From positions 1-37,006 of the IMG/VR virus record IMGVR_UViG_3300050015_000794: a stretch of 37,006 nt of DNA. One strand, 5' to 3'. Below the pieces are notes generated by a model. The model had not been told where the DNA came from and made no database searches. It worked only from the letters and a program-made list of their open reading frames with translations. Below are positions 14,692 through 25,900 of the stretch, piece by piece; position 1 is the stretch's first letter; each line of letters opens with the position of its first letter. The position numbers and the translations under genes are program-made. This stretch comes from a virus.

Positions 14692-14963
14692 GAACACCGA
14701 CCGTACTTTCAACACCAATGCACCCCCAGTCAAAAGAATGGGTGGACCGTGCCTCCTATGTCGAAATGGGGATTGAGTGAAGTTTGGTCAACTCGATCTG
14801 CCAGCAGGAGACAAACCGGGCTGACCGTTTGTTTCGGGAACATGCCGCTTTGAAAGAGAAACTCCGCGTCGTGCGCAAACACTTGCGGGAAAGCAACAAG
14901 GCGTGCGAGCGTCTCTCCCACCGTCTCCAACTTGAGATCTACAAGTCCAACAACAAGCCATGA
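14688..14963 (+). pseudogene. Coiled-coil cistron interrupted by an in-frame TGA (readthrough, reinitiation or decayed gene)
   Basis: An ATG at 14688, overlapping the previous TGA (ATGA), opens a frame that reads 30 codons to TGA at 14778-14780. The same frame then continues open for 60 more codons, encoding a heptad-like helix (ADRLFREHAALKEKLRVVRK and onward), to TGA at 14961-14963. That second TGA is overlapped by the ATG of the following gene. The ATGA couplings at both outer ends, and the coiled-coil character of the second part, indicate one original 91-codon cistron. The TGA could be a point mutation of TGG, a readthrough or recoding site, or a boundary with restart at TTG 14784. Small coiled-coil proteins of this kind are common in phage early regions. 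Confidence 0.6.
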
Positions 14964-15133
14964 AAGAAGCAATAAACACACGCATCCAATCCATCCTCGG
15001 TCATCTCCAAACACTTGGAAAAGTGGCTGATGGCACAGTGGAAATTAGCAAGGAAGCCATGGACGAACTTCATGACCTGCTTGTCACCACGGACGAGAAC
15101 CTCGACGACATCATCTTCGCTCATCTCGTCTGA
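14960..15133 (+). CDS. Small acidic helical protein (57 aa)
   Basis: Begins MKEAINTRIQSILG in an ATGA overlap with the end of the interrupted cistron and ends LDDIIFAHLV. The product is helical and acidic, without a recognised family. Its coupling shows that ribosomes should reach the 3' part of the upstream interrupted frame. It is followed by the 48-base A/C-rich leader of the MazG-like gene. Confidence 0.55.
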   Translation: MKEAINTRIQSILGHLQTLGKVADGTVEISKEAMDELHDLLVTTDENLDDIIFAHLV

Positions 15134-15147
15134 TCCCGAACAACTCT

Positions 15148-15181
15148 CAAACAACAAACACAACACCAACACCAACAACCA
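15148..15181 (+). promoter_or_regulatory. Pure A/C leader before the MazG-like gene
   Basis: Thirty-four consecutive bases before the ATG consist only of A and C, made of CAAC, ACAC and CCAAC units. It is the longest and cleanest example of the CAA-type leaders. It cannot form an internal hairpin or a Shine-Dalgarno pairing. Confidence 0.6.
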
Positions 15182-15661
15182 ATGTTCCAAACAGCAATTG
15201 ATCACCTCAACGAAGAAGTCAACAAGCTCAACATCGCCGGGCATCCCGCCCACACCAGCCCGATCCAGGAGTTGATCGACAAGGCCAACTCACTCATGGG
15301 AGCGTCCCGGTTCCTTTCGATCGCCTACATGGGTGGAGTCTCGGCCCTGATCGCCTCGGTGCGTCAATGGGGGGTGGACCGCAAGATCATCGGACCCGAA
15401 CGGAAAGGCACGGTGTCCGGACAGATGACCAAACTGGAAGAAGAGATGGAGGAACTCGCGGTTGGCATCGACATGGAGGACCAGCACGCCTGCATCGACG
15501 GCATCGGCGACATGACCGTGGTCCTCATCCTCCTTGCCGACATGCTCGGGGTGAAGTTCGAGGACTGTCTGCTGGCGGCCTACGAGGAGATCAGGGACCG
15601 CAAGGGAACCATTGATGGAGGTGTCTTTATCAAGGAGAAAGCCATCGTCACCGAAGTCTGA
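15182..15661 (+). CDS. MazG-like nucleotide pyrophosphohydrolase
   Basis: The 159-aa protein has the all-alpha NTP-PPase pattern: VRQWGVDRKIIG (60-71), KLEEEMEEL with Glu86-Glu91 as the metal-binding ExxE(E) set, and DGIGDMTVVLILLAD with Asp106 and Asp110 as the second metal-binding pair. A final helix (LLAAYEEIRDRKG) closes the fold. MazG-like enzymes hydrolyse nucleoside triphosphates or related nucleotides to monophosphates. Phage versions are thought to modify the nucleotide pool, dispose of unwanted dNTPs, or act on alarmones; which applies here cannot be seen. It is preceded by the longest A/C leader and followed by a TTTAG/CTAAA hairpin. The length is typical of phage single-domain MazG-like proteins. 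Confidence 0.85.
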   Translation: MFQTAIDHLNEEVNKLNIAGHPAHTSPIQELIDKANSLMGASRFLSIAYMGGVSALIASVRQWGVDRKIIGPERKGTVSGQMTKLEEEMEELAVGIDMEDQHACIDGIGDMTVVLILLADMLGVKFEDCLLAAYEEIRDRKGTIDGGVFIKEKAIVTEV

Positions 15662-15662
15662 C

Positions 15663-15677
15663 TTTAGCCGGACTAAA
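15663..15677 (+). promoter_or_regulatory. TTTAG/CTAAA inverted repeat before the gene at 15691
   Basis: TTTAG-CCGGA-CTAAA lies one base after the stop of the MazG-like gene and 13 bases before the next ATG, followed by the A/C stretch ACCAAACACATCA. It shares its TTTAG-N5-CTAAAA form with copies at 4147 and, on the other strand, 32429. Confidence 0.6.
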
Positions 15678-15690
15678 ACCAAACACATCA

Positions 15691-16023
15691 ATGGACAAGC
15701 CAATCAAACCGAAGAAGAAGAAACCCAGCTTCGCGAAGATATTCGACAAGAAGGAGGGCAAGGGCAACCCACCCGTCACTGTGGAGGTCGATGCGAGCGT
15801 TGTGGAGCCCGTGGTGACGTCGCAGCCAGTTGAATGGAACAACTACCCGAAGATTACTGCCAAGGCCCTGGCGGTCTCGCTGGAGAATCTCGTGAACGGA
15901 ATGAATTTCCTCTACGGAAAATCGAAAGGTGTCGCCGACAAGGACAAGGCCATCATGACCCTGCGGATCAAGACCGCTCGGGAACAAATCGCCATTCTCC
16001 AATCCCTGCCCCCGGGAACATGA
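15691..16023 (+). CDS. Small basic protein of unknown function (110 aa)
   Basis: The N-terminus is extremely Lys-rich (KPIKPKKKKPSFAKIFDKKE, residues 3-22 region), probably disordered and nucleic-acid binding. A Val/Pro-rich linker and a helical C-terminal domain follow (ALAVSLENLVNGMNFLYGKS and onward). No family is recognised. It starts after the TTTAG hairpin plus A/C leader and ends in an ATGA overlap. Confidence 0.62.
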   Translation: MDKPIKPKKKKPSFAKIFDKKEGKGNPPVTVEVDASVVEPVVTSQPVEWNNYPKITAKALAVSLENLVNGMNFLYGKSKGVADKDKAIMTLRIKTAREQIAILQSLPPGT

Positions 16024-16235
16024 AACACTCCTTCTCCTTCGACGTGCTCAAGTTCTGCTCCCTCGGATCCGCCGAAGCAATGGTCGGACGCCTGAGCATG
16101 GCGCTGGAGGAGGCCGGCTACTCAGTCGCGCTGGTCAATCCGATAGCCGACACACCCACGGTGACCACGCCGGACGGGAAAAGACATCTCACACGAAGTT
16201 TGAAAGCAACCCTTGTCATCTCCCCGCTCACATGA
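16020..16235 (+). CDS. Small protein of unknown function (71 aa)
   Basis: ATGA-coupled at both ends. The fold looks like a small alpha/beta protein: KHSFSFDVLKFC, a helix GSAEAMVGRLSMALEEAGYS, then a strand VALVNPI and a basic C-terminal segment. No motif identifies it. Confidence 0.58.
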   Translation: MKHSFSFDVLKFCSLGSAEAMVGRLSMALEEAGYSVALVNPIADTPTVTTPDGKRHLTRSLKATLVISPLT

Positions 16236-16534
16236 GACCCAAACTACGGAAGTGTGCCCGTCTCCTGGCCATCCTCAACGAAGGCATGGAACACCAGGAG
16301 CGGCCCGCTTCCTTCAACGAGGCGGTGTTTGTCACTCAAGAGAAGGCAGTCCGCTGCACCCAGACGACCTCCTGTGGCAAACATCGCTTCACCTCGCAAA
16401 AGGCGGCCAAAGCCGCACTCCACAACCGGGAGGACAAGGGAGCAAACGTCTCCGCGTTACGGGCATACTTCTGTCCATCATGCCATGGTTGGCACATGAC
16501 TTCCAGAATCAACTCACTCAACAAAAACCAATGA
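16232..16534 (+). CDS. Small zinc-finger-like protein (100 aa)
   Basis: ATGA-coupled. The protein has TTSCGKHRFTSQKAAKAAL (Cys48, His51) and RAYFCPSCHGWHMTSR (Cys81, Cys84, His85, His88). This pattern occurs in a widespread group of small phage and bacterial zinc-ribbon proteins of the form C-x-K-x-R/F-x-S...A, then Y-x-C-P-x-C-x-x-W-H-x-T. The two halves probably bind one zinc ion. The function of the group is not known to me; RNA or protein binding is plausible. The last codons (NSLNKNQ) are encoded by the A/C stretch AACAAAAACCA. Confidence 0.68.
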   Translation: MRPKLRKCARLLAILNEGMEHQERPASFNEAVFVTQEKAVRCTQTTSCGKHRFTSQKAAKAALHNREDKGANVSALRAYFCPSCHGWHMTSRINSLNKNQ

Positions 16535-16546
16535 AAGGGATCCGAC

Positions 16547-16945
16547 ATGACCGAGCGCATGCTCAAGCTGCTCACCCTTGCCCTTGACTCCGCCGCCCAC
16601 AAGGGCGAGATGGAAACCGCCGCGATCATGTTCGTGCGAGAACTCAAAAAGGAAAACATCGCCGCTACGGATCTGCGCATCGGCAAGATCAATCCCTTCC
16701 AGGGTTACAACTGGAAACAGTCCACCGGTTACACGCCGCCACCCCCGAAACCCAAGGCGAAACCCCGTCCCAAGGCCCCGCCGCCCAAGCCCTGGACCTT
16801 TCCCTTCGGCAAGCACAAGGACCAGCCGCTCAAGGATGTCGACCTGTCCTACCTCGTGTGGGCACTGGCCAACATCACACAGTTTGACCAGGCCACCAAG
16901 GACATCCTGCAAGCCGAGATCACCAGACGGGCAACCGCGGCTTGA
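16547..16945 (+). CDS. DUF2786-like / DUF3820-like fusion protein (132 aa)
   Basis: The N-terminal ~45 residues (KLLTLALDSAAHKGEMETAA, then VRELKKEN) resemble the short helical DUF2786 domain found in phage proteins. A Pro/Lys-rich linker (PPPPKPKAKPRPKAPPPK, about residues 64-81) leads to FPFGKHKDQPLKDVDLSYLV and WALANI, which matches the DUF3820/QSregVF-type motif FGKHKGxxLxxVPxxYLxW. That small domain is often attached to exonucleases or found alone in phages. The function is unknown. This is the last plus-strand gene. Its TGA (16943-16945) is immediately adjacent to the complement of the giant gene's stop, with no spacer. The start at 16547 has AAAGGGA upstream. Confidence 0.7.
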   Translation: MTERMLKLLTLALDSAAHKGEMETAAIMFVRELKKENIAATDLRIGKINPFQGYNWKQSTGYTPPPPKPKAKPRPKAPPPKPWTFPFGKHKDQPLKDVDLSYLVWALANITQFDQATKDILQAEITRRATAA

Positions 16946-19900
16946 TCACTCGTCACTTTCCTCGCGGATGACCTTCTTGAGCTCGTCACCCAGCGCGGTG
17001 CGCAAATCCCGTGTGCTGACCACCTGGGACAACAGGTACATCACGATCTTGAGATAATCCGGTTCCTCAACCGCGGTGCTGCGCGCGGCGGTGACCGCCG
17101 AAGATCCCAGGTCGTACAACGCAGCCGTCGGCGCGGTGTAGGAGGCAATGTCCTCCAGCGCACCACTGTTGCGGTCGAAGATACGGATGCCTTCCGGATT
17201 CAAATTGCTATCGGCAACATCCATGTCTTTAACAAAACCGAAACCTTCCTCCACCGATTTGTCCATGAGGTTCTTGTAAACCGCCTGGACGGGGGAGTAA
17301 CCCAGCAGCAAACCGAAAACAGGGATCGCCTGTGACATTTCCACCAGTTCCTTGCTCATCAGGTCGGCCCATGCAGAATTGCGTGCGGAATCCGGATCAC
17401 GCCAGTCTTGGAACATCTGCTTCTTTCCTCCCACCAGGGTTTTTTTGAGCAGGTTGGCTGCGAACCAACCGTCCTCCTCGTTGGGGGCAAGGACCTTGTC
17501 GGCCACCTCCTGCGCCTTGGTCTGGGCGTCATCATCATCATCCCCACCCAGTTTGAACATGGTGTAGGCGACAAGCGGAATGAGCACATACAACTTGGTG
17601 ACATGAAAGACCATGTTCTGCACAATGGTTCCAACGATGTTCTCGATCGCCTCGCGCTTCATCCGCGCGCTTCCTTCGGTGCGGACTTCCTTGCCCGTCG
17701 CCGGATCCACCACGGTTGATTTGGTCCACAGCGCCGGCAGCATTGCCGAGATGTTCGAGGACCCCGTAGCCGTTTGGTTGCTGAAGCGCACGATGGAACG
17801 AATCAATGAGTGAACCCCCGGATTCCGGGTCTGATTCTGGAAGATCAGTGCTTTCTTGGCTTGGTCGGACTGGCCCATCATGTCGTTGACCTTGACCTGG
17901 GCATAGTGAAACACCGAAGAAGGAATGTCGGAGATGGGCATGTCAAGAAGAGCGTCCACATCCTTCGGGGGGAGAACATCAAGAAGACCACGGGCATGCA
18001 GCGACTGCAATTCATGAATCACCTCCGTGGCATAGATGGACATCGATAATAAACGCTCGGTGGAACCAATGGTGATTTCCATGCCCTTTTCCGACAAAGC
18101 TTCGATCTCCTTGGCAGCGCGTCCGGCGTAGGCCGCGATTCGGTTGGTGCCGTCACGTACGATGCGCCGGCTGGTGCCCTTGTAAGCGTCGTAACCATTG
18201 GCCTGGCGCAGGAACACAAACATGTTCGTGTTTTGCACGAATTGTGTGAGCTTGTCCGTGAATGTCTCGAATGGTGCCGTGTTGGTTCCGGTAATGGTGC
18301 TATTGCCATGCAGTTTTTTCTGTAACTGGTTGGTGAGAAGCCCGCTGGCCACCCGTGCCGTGATGGCGGAAAAGGTGCGGATCTGGTTGAACTGACCCAA
18401 CACGGCCTTCTTGACCATGATGCCAATCATCGGAGGAATGATCTGGTTGATCCACTGGGTGGCAGAAATGAGTGCCCGGGCAATGAACACAGAGGAAAGG
18501 AAATGTGCCATTTCTGCCGCGCGCGTGTCATGCACGCCAGCCTGCATGTCGTTCTGGATCTCCAGCTCACTCTCGCTCAACACGGCGGCCAGAGCCACCT
18601 TCCAGGTCCGGTAATCGGCACTGTGCTGGTGGATGTCGTGCATCACCTTCGAGTCCGTGATTTCAGAGTAACCTCGAGGTGTCTGTTGCTCCACCCCGAA
18701 GGTGTTGCGAAGAATCGAGTAGTTGGGAGTGACATGGATACGATAAAGGGCGTCACTCACCGTTGAGGAGGTCGACTCCATGCCGTTAATGTTGATTGGC
18801 CGCAACACCGCATCCGGTGTCATGATCATGCGGTTGCCCGCCCCGCCGTAGAACGGGCTCTGGCTGATGTCGGTGGTGTGGATCGGATCGGTTGGACGCG
18901 CCGGTTCCGGAAGTCGTTCCTTGGCTTGCGAGGCGTCCACAGCGAACGAGTAATTCATCGGAACAATCGAGAGCATCCGCCCCCGCTCCACCATGCCGCT
19001 GTTCTCCGTTGTGGGAGGAGTGGACAAGGCCATGCGGGTGAGTTCGGTGGCGTCTGCCAGTCCCTTGAACAAACCCAGGACATTTCTAGCGTGAGCAAGG
19101 ATCTCGGCGCCTTTCGGAGAGGAATCGCGCAGAGCATTGACCACATTGCCGATGAGGACCTCGGCCGCAATGTTAGCCTGGGCCATCTCCGCCGCCGTAC
19201 TGCTCGACCAGGCACCCTGGCCCACCAGCGGACCATCCAGCAGGGGTTCCAGAATCGCGTTGATCTTGTGCATCATCGGGATGTCGCGGATCAGACTGAT
19301 CTGGGTGGCGTTGAAGAACTCGTTGACCTTACCGCCGACCCCCTTGCCATAGTGCGCCTTCTGCGTATCGTTGAAAAGAACCAGGTCCTCCATCCCCTTC
19401 TTGTAGTTCACGTACCAGTTGCGCAGGTTGTAGAAGTTGCTGCCGTCGCGAATCTCCAGGATGCCCATGAGGGAGGCGACGAACTTGGCCTTGCTGTGGT
19501 CAAGGGCATTGCTGCCAATCGCCTTGGCGGTAGGCGCCAGCAGATCCTCGGCCTCTGCCAGACGGGTGACGTATCCGGTGCGGCCGGAAATCCCGTTAAT
19601 GCCCCGGTTGAGAATGTTGAGAACCTTGTTGGCTTCCTCGTAAGCGGAATAATCCTTGGCGAACTTGGCGCGCAAACGGGCGTCCTGATGATGCAGGTAC
19701 TTCATCGCCCACAGCGTGGTGTCGCCGATTTTGGCGGCCAGACCTAATGCCAGCCGGTCAAGAATGCCCTGGCCTTCGATCTCCGAATAAACGTCGGAGA
19801 AGATGTCCTCGATCTGCAAGCCGCGGATGCCTTCGGAACTTTGCAACTTGCGACCCGGAAGCAGCATGCCATTGTCCGACACCACTTCCTCAAGGAAACT

Positions 19901-22900
19901 TCTGATCTTTTCGGTCGAGGAATCCACTCCGGTCTTGAGAGTGGGCCAACCGAACGAATGCACGATGCGTTCCACCTTGGAACGAATCAGGTCTTCCGCC
20001 GCTTTCGCATCCTTGTTGTTGAGATTGAGGTTTTTGGAAACACTGGTGCTGTTGCGGTTGGCGAATGCGACCAGCCCGTTAATATAGTGATCACTCACGA
20101 TCTTGCCGACTTCGCGGCGGGTCAGGGGTGGTAAATTCCGGGAGGCGCGACGGGTGTTCTCATTGTTAACCCAGGCAATTCCATTGGTACCAGTGGTGGC
20201 GTTGGCGAAAGCCCCATCGAGGTGGACGTCATTGAAACCCAGCACGTTGTCGGTCATGGCATTGGGGCCACCCACCGGATTGGTCGGATTCACCGCTTCG
20301 AGGATGAGTTCGCTGATACGACTGTTGACCTTGTTCGGGTTGCGGCCGGTCTCGGTGAAGCGACGCGCCATGTCCTCCTTTGCCGTAGTGGAAGCCAGCA
20401 TGATGATCTCGCCATTGTTGACCAGATGACCGATCAGGTTGCGGCGGGAGTCAATGTTATCAGGTGCCGTGTGGAAACGCACGCGGGACCGGGTGTTCTT
20501 GTCAATACCCATGCGGATGATCTCGCCCTTGAGACGAGAGATCTCCTTCTTGGCGGTATCGATCCTGGCTAGCAACGGATTGACCAACTTGTCGCGTTTG
20601 GCTCGGTTACTTGGCGACTTGAACCAGTCCATGTGCTTCTTGACTTCGAAGCGATCGGTCTTGACCTGTTCCTCCAGAGCGCGAATTGCGGAGTTGGCAT
20701 TGTCAGGATTGGCGGAAGGAGTGACACTGACCAGACGGGTTCCCAGTTGCGGGTTGGAAAGAATCGCCAAAGCATCAACACTCAGGGTGTTTGACAGGGA
20801 ACGCTGGCCTCCACTCACCTGTTTGGCCGCGGCATGGAATTCGTCCCAACGCGCCTGGATGACCTCATCCTCCAACTTGGTGTTGGCCATGGCATTGGTG
20901 ATCAGCTGTGCCGGATTGAAGTTGGCATAGGTTTGCAGACTGTTCTGCAACAACCGGTAATTGGCCATGGCCCGATTCTCCGAATAGTCCTGCAAAGCCC
21001 TGCCAAGCGCCTCCTTGTTGATGTAGTAGGAGTAATCATTGTGACCCTTGGCGGCCGCGTCCTCCCACAGTTTGGCATGGTTCGCCACGGCTTCCTCTCG
21101 AACTCCCTCGCGGTCCGAATCCGTCTCCTTCACTTCCGGATTGACGAAGTTGAGTAGGAAGGGAATATGCGGGAACTTGCCAGGCACCGAGTTGCCGGCG
21201 GCGTCACGACGGGTTGCCTCGCGCTGGCGAGTGTCGACATGGGTGTAGATTCCCAACTTGGTGGCGTGGGTCGAGTCATAGACCAGACGCTTCAGCAACT
21301 TGTTGGCGTTGCGTTTGGCCAGAGTCGCCGACAGCAGTTCGTTGTTGGCCTTGCGCAATTCCGCGTGATCTTTCGCCGTGCCCTTGCGCATCATCACCTC
21401 GGTGAAGGTTTCGGCGGGAAGAGCGAACTGCTCCACCAGGTTGTGGAACAGATCGTGGTGAGGTGTGCCGTCAGGCGTCGAGTCGGATTCATCCAATCCC
21501 TCGTTGAGCCGGTCCATCACGTAGTTGCTGACCCGTTCCTTGTCCCAACCATGCTCGAACAAGGCCACGAGGTTGCCCATGAAGGAGGTCATGTTGTCGT
21601 TGACATGATCCACCACGCTCACTCGCTGTCTTCCTTCCTTGCCTCCCAAACTCAACCGGGACGCACTGGCGGAGAGATGCTTCTCCAGGTTCTCGACAAA
21701 GTCCGACGCCGCAAAGAGATGCAGCTTCTTGGTGGTGGAGTTCTCCTGCACGCGAGGAGCCAGGGAACGCCACAGTTCCTGAGGATCAAAGACCATGTCC
21801 AGCGCCTCCGCGAGTTCCTTTCCGGTAACCACTTCCCCGCCGGCAATGTGAGCAATGCCAAGTAGGCTGGAAGGTAGTTTGATTCCAAACTTCGCCTTGG
21901 CGATTTCCGCAAGATCGCGCGAAACCCGTTGACTGAAGTTGTCCAGTTGTTCGTTGATGATCTTCAACTGGGCCTCGTAGTCCGCCTTGTTCTGCTTGGT
22001 GTTCTTGGAGGCGAGCGCCTTGCGCTTCAGTTCCAGCTGATCGCCGGCGAGACGCGCCTTGAGCAGTGCCTGTTGGTGGCGGAGGAGATTCCGGCGGGCC
22101 GCAAAGGTATGCAGGATCTCACTGGTACGCTTCCTGATTGTAACGGTGGTGTGGGAGGCAACCAGCGACGCCACGTTGACCACACCTTCGGTGATCTTGG
22201 TCAGAAAGTCCACATCCTCCCGGGTGATCTCATCCAGCATGCGCTTGACTTCAATCTCGCTCGGCTGCTCCGTCAGTTTTTCGATCAACTCCCTGGACGC
22301 GGCCTCCTGCTTGATCGCGGCGGAACGGGTCTGAACCAAACCCAGCACCATGGCTTGGGTTTCATCGAGGTGACGTTGCAACAAACCAACGGGCAGGTAC
22401 TGGGCATAGTGAGTCATCGCATCGTCGTCCAAAAGCAGATCAAGAGTCTTGACGCCGTAGGGATAGGGCAGCAACTCGCCCCTGGGGTTATCACTGGTGA
22501 CCCGACTGGCCTTGGCCACGGCGGCGGCAGCAGCCACCTGGATGCGCGCGTTGACCTGGGGCGCCAGGGCGATGAAAGCGGTGGAGAACGAACGGGTCCG
22601 ATTGCCACGGAAGATCATGCTCATCATCGTGTTGTTGTCCGAGTTGCGCGGATTCTCGATGTCGCGCCAGGTCCCGGCGGTCTGCGCGTTGAAAGCCGCT
22701 TCGTTCTGCAATATGGGACCGCTGAGAGGATCATCGGACTTGCGCAGCAGGTCGCGATTGGCGGTGATGAAACGCGGATTGTCCGAAATCGCACGCGGAT
22801 GAGCTTTAGCCAGACTAAAGACCTTCGACAAGGTGTTGAACAACATGATGTCGGTGGGCTGGATGTAGTAGCGGGAAAACTCGGTCTGGTTTAGGTCCAG

Positions 22901-25900
22901 CGCCGAGCGCAAAGCCTCGCTGGGACGGGCCATGTCAAAGCGGTCATCCACCCGTCCGTAGAGCAGGGCGTTGATGCTGTCCTGAGTGGGCTCGAACCCG
23001 GTCAACTCAGCCAGATACGGGTTGTCAGGATCGACCTCGCGGTTGAGCTTCGCCTCCATCTCAGCACGTCGTCCCACCAGTTCCTCCAAACGGTCCGCAT
23101 TGGGCCGGCCGCTGTTCTCGTCGGTGATCGACAATAGGCGTTCGATCTCATCCACAATGGATTCGTAATCATCGTCTGCATGCGCGTTGTCCGTGTTGAG
23201 CACCTCAGGAGACTCGCCGGTGGACTCGTTGACGTCGTTGTTATAGAGTCCCCGCTCGGTGTCGAGAGCAACCTTGGTGGCGTCCCACAAGTGACGGACC
23301 TCGAGCAGGGACAAGTTGTCATCCGCCAGTTGCGGCGTGCCCAGCATCACCCGGTCGAACAACAACTTCAGATCGGGATCGGTCAACAACTGGGCGAACA
23401 CCAGGATGTTGTGTTGCGAGGTGCGGGATTCCGAATCCAGCAACGAAATGTCCAAACCCTTCGGATCGGTCGACTGGGTGCGACGACCCAAGTGAATATC
23501 ATTGGTTCCTTCTGTCCAGGCAGTCTCTGTGAAAACCTTCGCGGAGTTCATGTACATCGCCATTTCATTCACATGCCGACGCACCAGACGCTTGAGATCG
23601 GCGCGGCGGGCCCGGTCCATCTTGGAGATGAGTTCTGTATTGTCCGGATTGGCCTTGAGGTAATCATCGGCCAGTTTCTTGAGCGCCTCGGCACGCTGGG
23701 AAACATTTTTTTGGAAACTGTCAATGGCGAAGATGGGCGACACCGAATCCTTGAATTGGTTCATCAGGTCGTTAATGGCCTCGCCGATTGTCGGATTGGC
23801 CTTGGCATGCAGCGTGAACGCCTGCGCCAGTACCGCCAGACGCTCGGAGCGGGTAGCTTGACGGGTTTGTACCTGGGGAGCGAAGACGACGTTGGGACGG
23901 CCTTCACGGCCCGGGAAAATGCGCAGGCCGAAATTGATACCGCTGCCCTGCATGTCCTTCTCGCTGGGAGGGAAGATCAGCGTACGACCGGGAAGGGTTT
24001 GCACCACCAGGGACACCAGCTCGTTGTCGGAGGCATAGGGTGCGCCGTACTCGGGCCAGAAGCGGTTGGCATCGAACATCAACAGACCACTCGACCAGAT
24101 GCGGTTGCCTTTGTCGTCGCGTTCGTTCTCGCGGATCATCGAGGGTTTGTGAGCCATGCGCAGGGCCAGTCTCACGATGAGCTCGTGCTCCTCGTCGGTG
24201 ACGAACTGGTGCTCGGCGGACGTGGTGGCAAAGGGAATTTTGGTGTCGGTACGGGTGCGCGTGGTGGTCAACAAACTGCGATTGGAAACATCTCCCGGAG
24301 AATCCAATGTCATTTCCCCGGCAACCTGTTCCTGGCTGATGCGGTGAGCCTCCTCGAACTCGGGACTGCCCACGAACGCGGAGAAATCCTTGGCCAGTGG
24401 CGAGGACTCATCCAGCGGAAGCGCGGTGAGCATGGTGCGCAGCGCGTCGGCGATCTCGTCGGGGGTGCGGGCGCGGGTCTGATCGACATAGGCCATTTCC
24501 TTGTCGGCCTTGAACTGGACCAGATCGCGCAACAACTCGATGGAGTCGATGGGACGCGCGGTGACCGCCAGGCCGGCAAAGGTTCGCGCCACGGTGGGAA
24601 TCGTCCCTTCCGTGTTGGCGGTGAAATACATGGGATGCGTCTGAGCGAACTCGTCAAAAAGTGACTGCATCAACACCGGGTTTTTGACCTGTTCGAACAA
24701 ACCGCCCAAGCCCCGGTTGATAACACTACGGAGATTGTCCAGATCCAAGTCCTCGATTCCCAGCCGTTCCAGGTCGAAGAGAAAGCGCTCCGCTTCCATC
24801 ACCGATTCCACATAGGTGGTGTGCATTCCGAAATCCTTCGAACGGAAGGCGATCTTGAGGGCAGCGGAGGTGTACCAGCGTTTGCGGCGCTGCTCGGGAG
24901 CGTCCAAGGTTCGGGTCTCCCGCTCCAGATCGGAGTCACTGGCGGAGTTGCTGCGTTCCCCCATCGAACTGCTCAGGGGAGCCCGGTTGTCAGAATCCAG
25001 ATCGTCAATCTTGTGATAGGTGTTACCACGAATGTTGTCGGTGTTGTCAGTCGGGATGATGCCCAACACGTTAGCTCCAGCATAGACACTGTTCTTGCGA
25101 TTCTCAATGTCGTCTGCATTATCGGGACGGGTCTTGTTGAGTTTGTCGAGATATAGACCAAATCGATCATTGCTGTACTGGAGATTGTTGTAGTCATCCA
25201 GAAGTTCGTACGCCCGTAGTGGAGCGAGGCGGATGTAGCGTTTGTCGGACGCGAAGAAGCGCAGGTTCCACGTCACCACGTTGAGCACTCCGGGATCGAT
25301 GTTGCTGTGGCGGACCTGTTCGAACTCGGGACCATAGCCTTCCCAGGCGGCGTCGCGCGAAGTGCGGTTGAGCTCGCGCAACAGTTGCATGCGGTGATGA
25401 CCGGTGAACCCGTTGAGGGCAATACGGGTGAAACGCACGTCGTTGTTGAGCAGGAACAGGGAGCGCTTGAACTCGTTGGCGATACTCGAATTGAGAAGAC
25501 GGTTGGCCTCATACTCGAAACTCTTGCCAGGACCCTGAAGGGCTTCGAGACGTACCTTCTCGGCATCCTCCACAAAACGTGCCATGCGCATCCTGGCTTC
25601 ATCCAGACGGGCGCGCAGGCGCGGAGCGAAGCGTCCGGCCAGGGTCTCACGGCCCGCAAGATGGGTCACCAAGGCGTCGGGGGCCAGGGCCGACTCATAC
25701 ATGCTCAGAACCTCCTCGATGTCGCCCAGGCTCCTTCCCAGACTTCCCGGAGCACCACCGAATTCCGCGCGGATTACCGGGTTGACCGGATTGGTAATGG
25801 AACCCTCGATCCGGTTGTCGGGATCGCTGTCCACCTCGGGCGCAAGTTCGTACTTGAAGGTGCCCAGCATGCGCGCGAACTTGCCGCCATTGACCGCGGC

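Noticed and set aside
23180-24664. Long plus-strand reading frame (494 codons) opposite the giant gene, with similar ones at 25307-26368 and 29729-31078
   Set aside because: The antisense frames sit opposite GC-rich codons of the giant gene, show Gly/Val/Arg/His-rich shadow composition without domain-like sequence, and have no leader or coupling signals.
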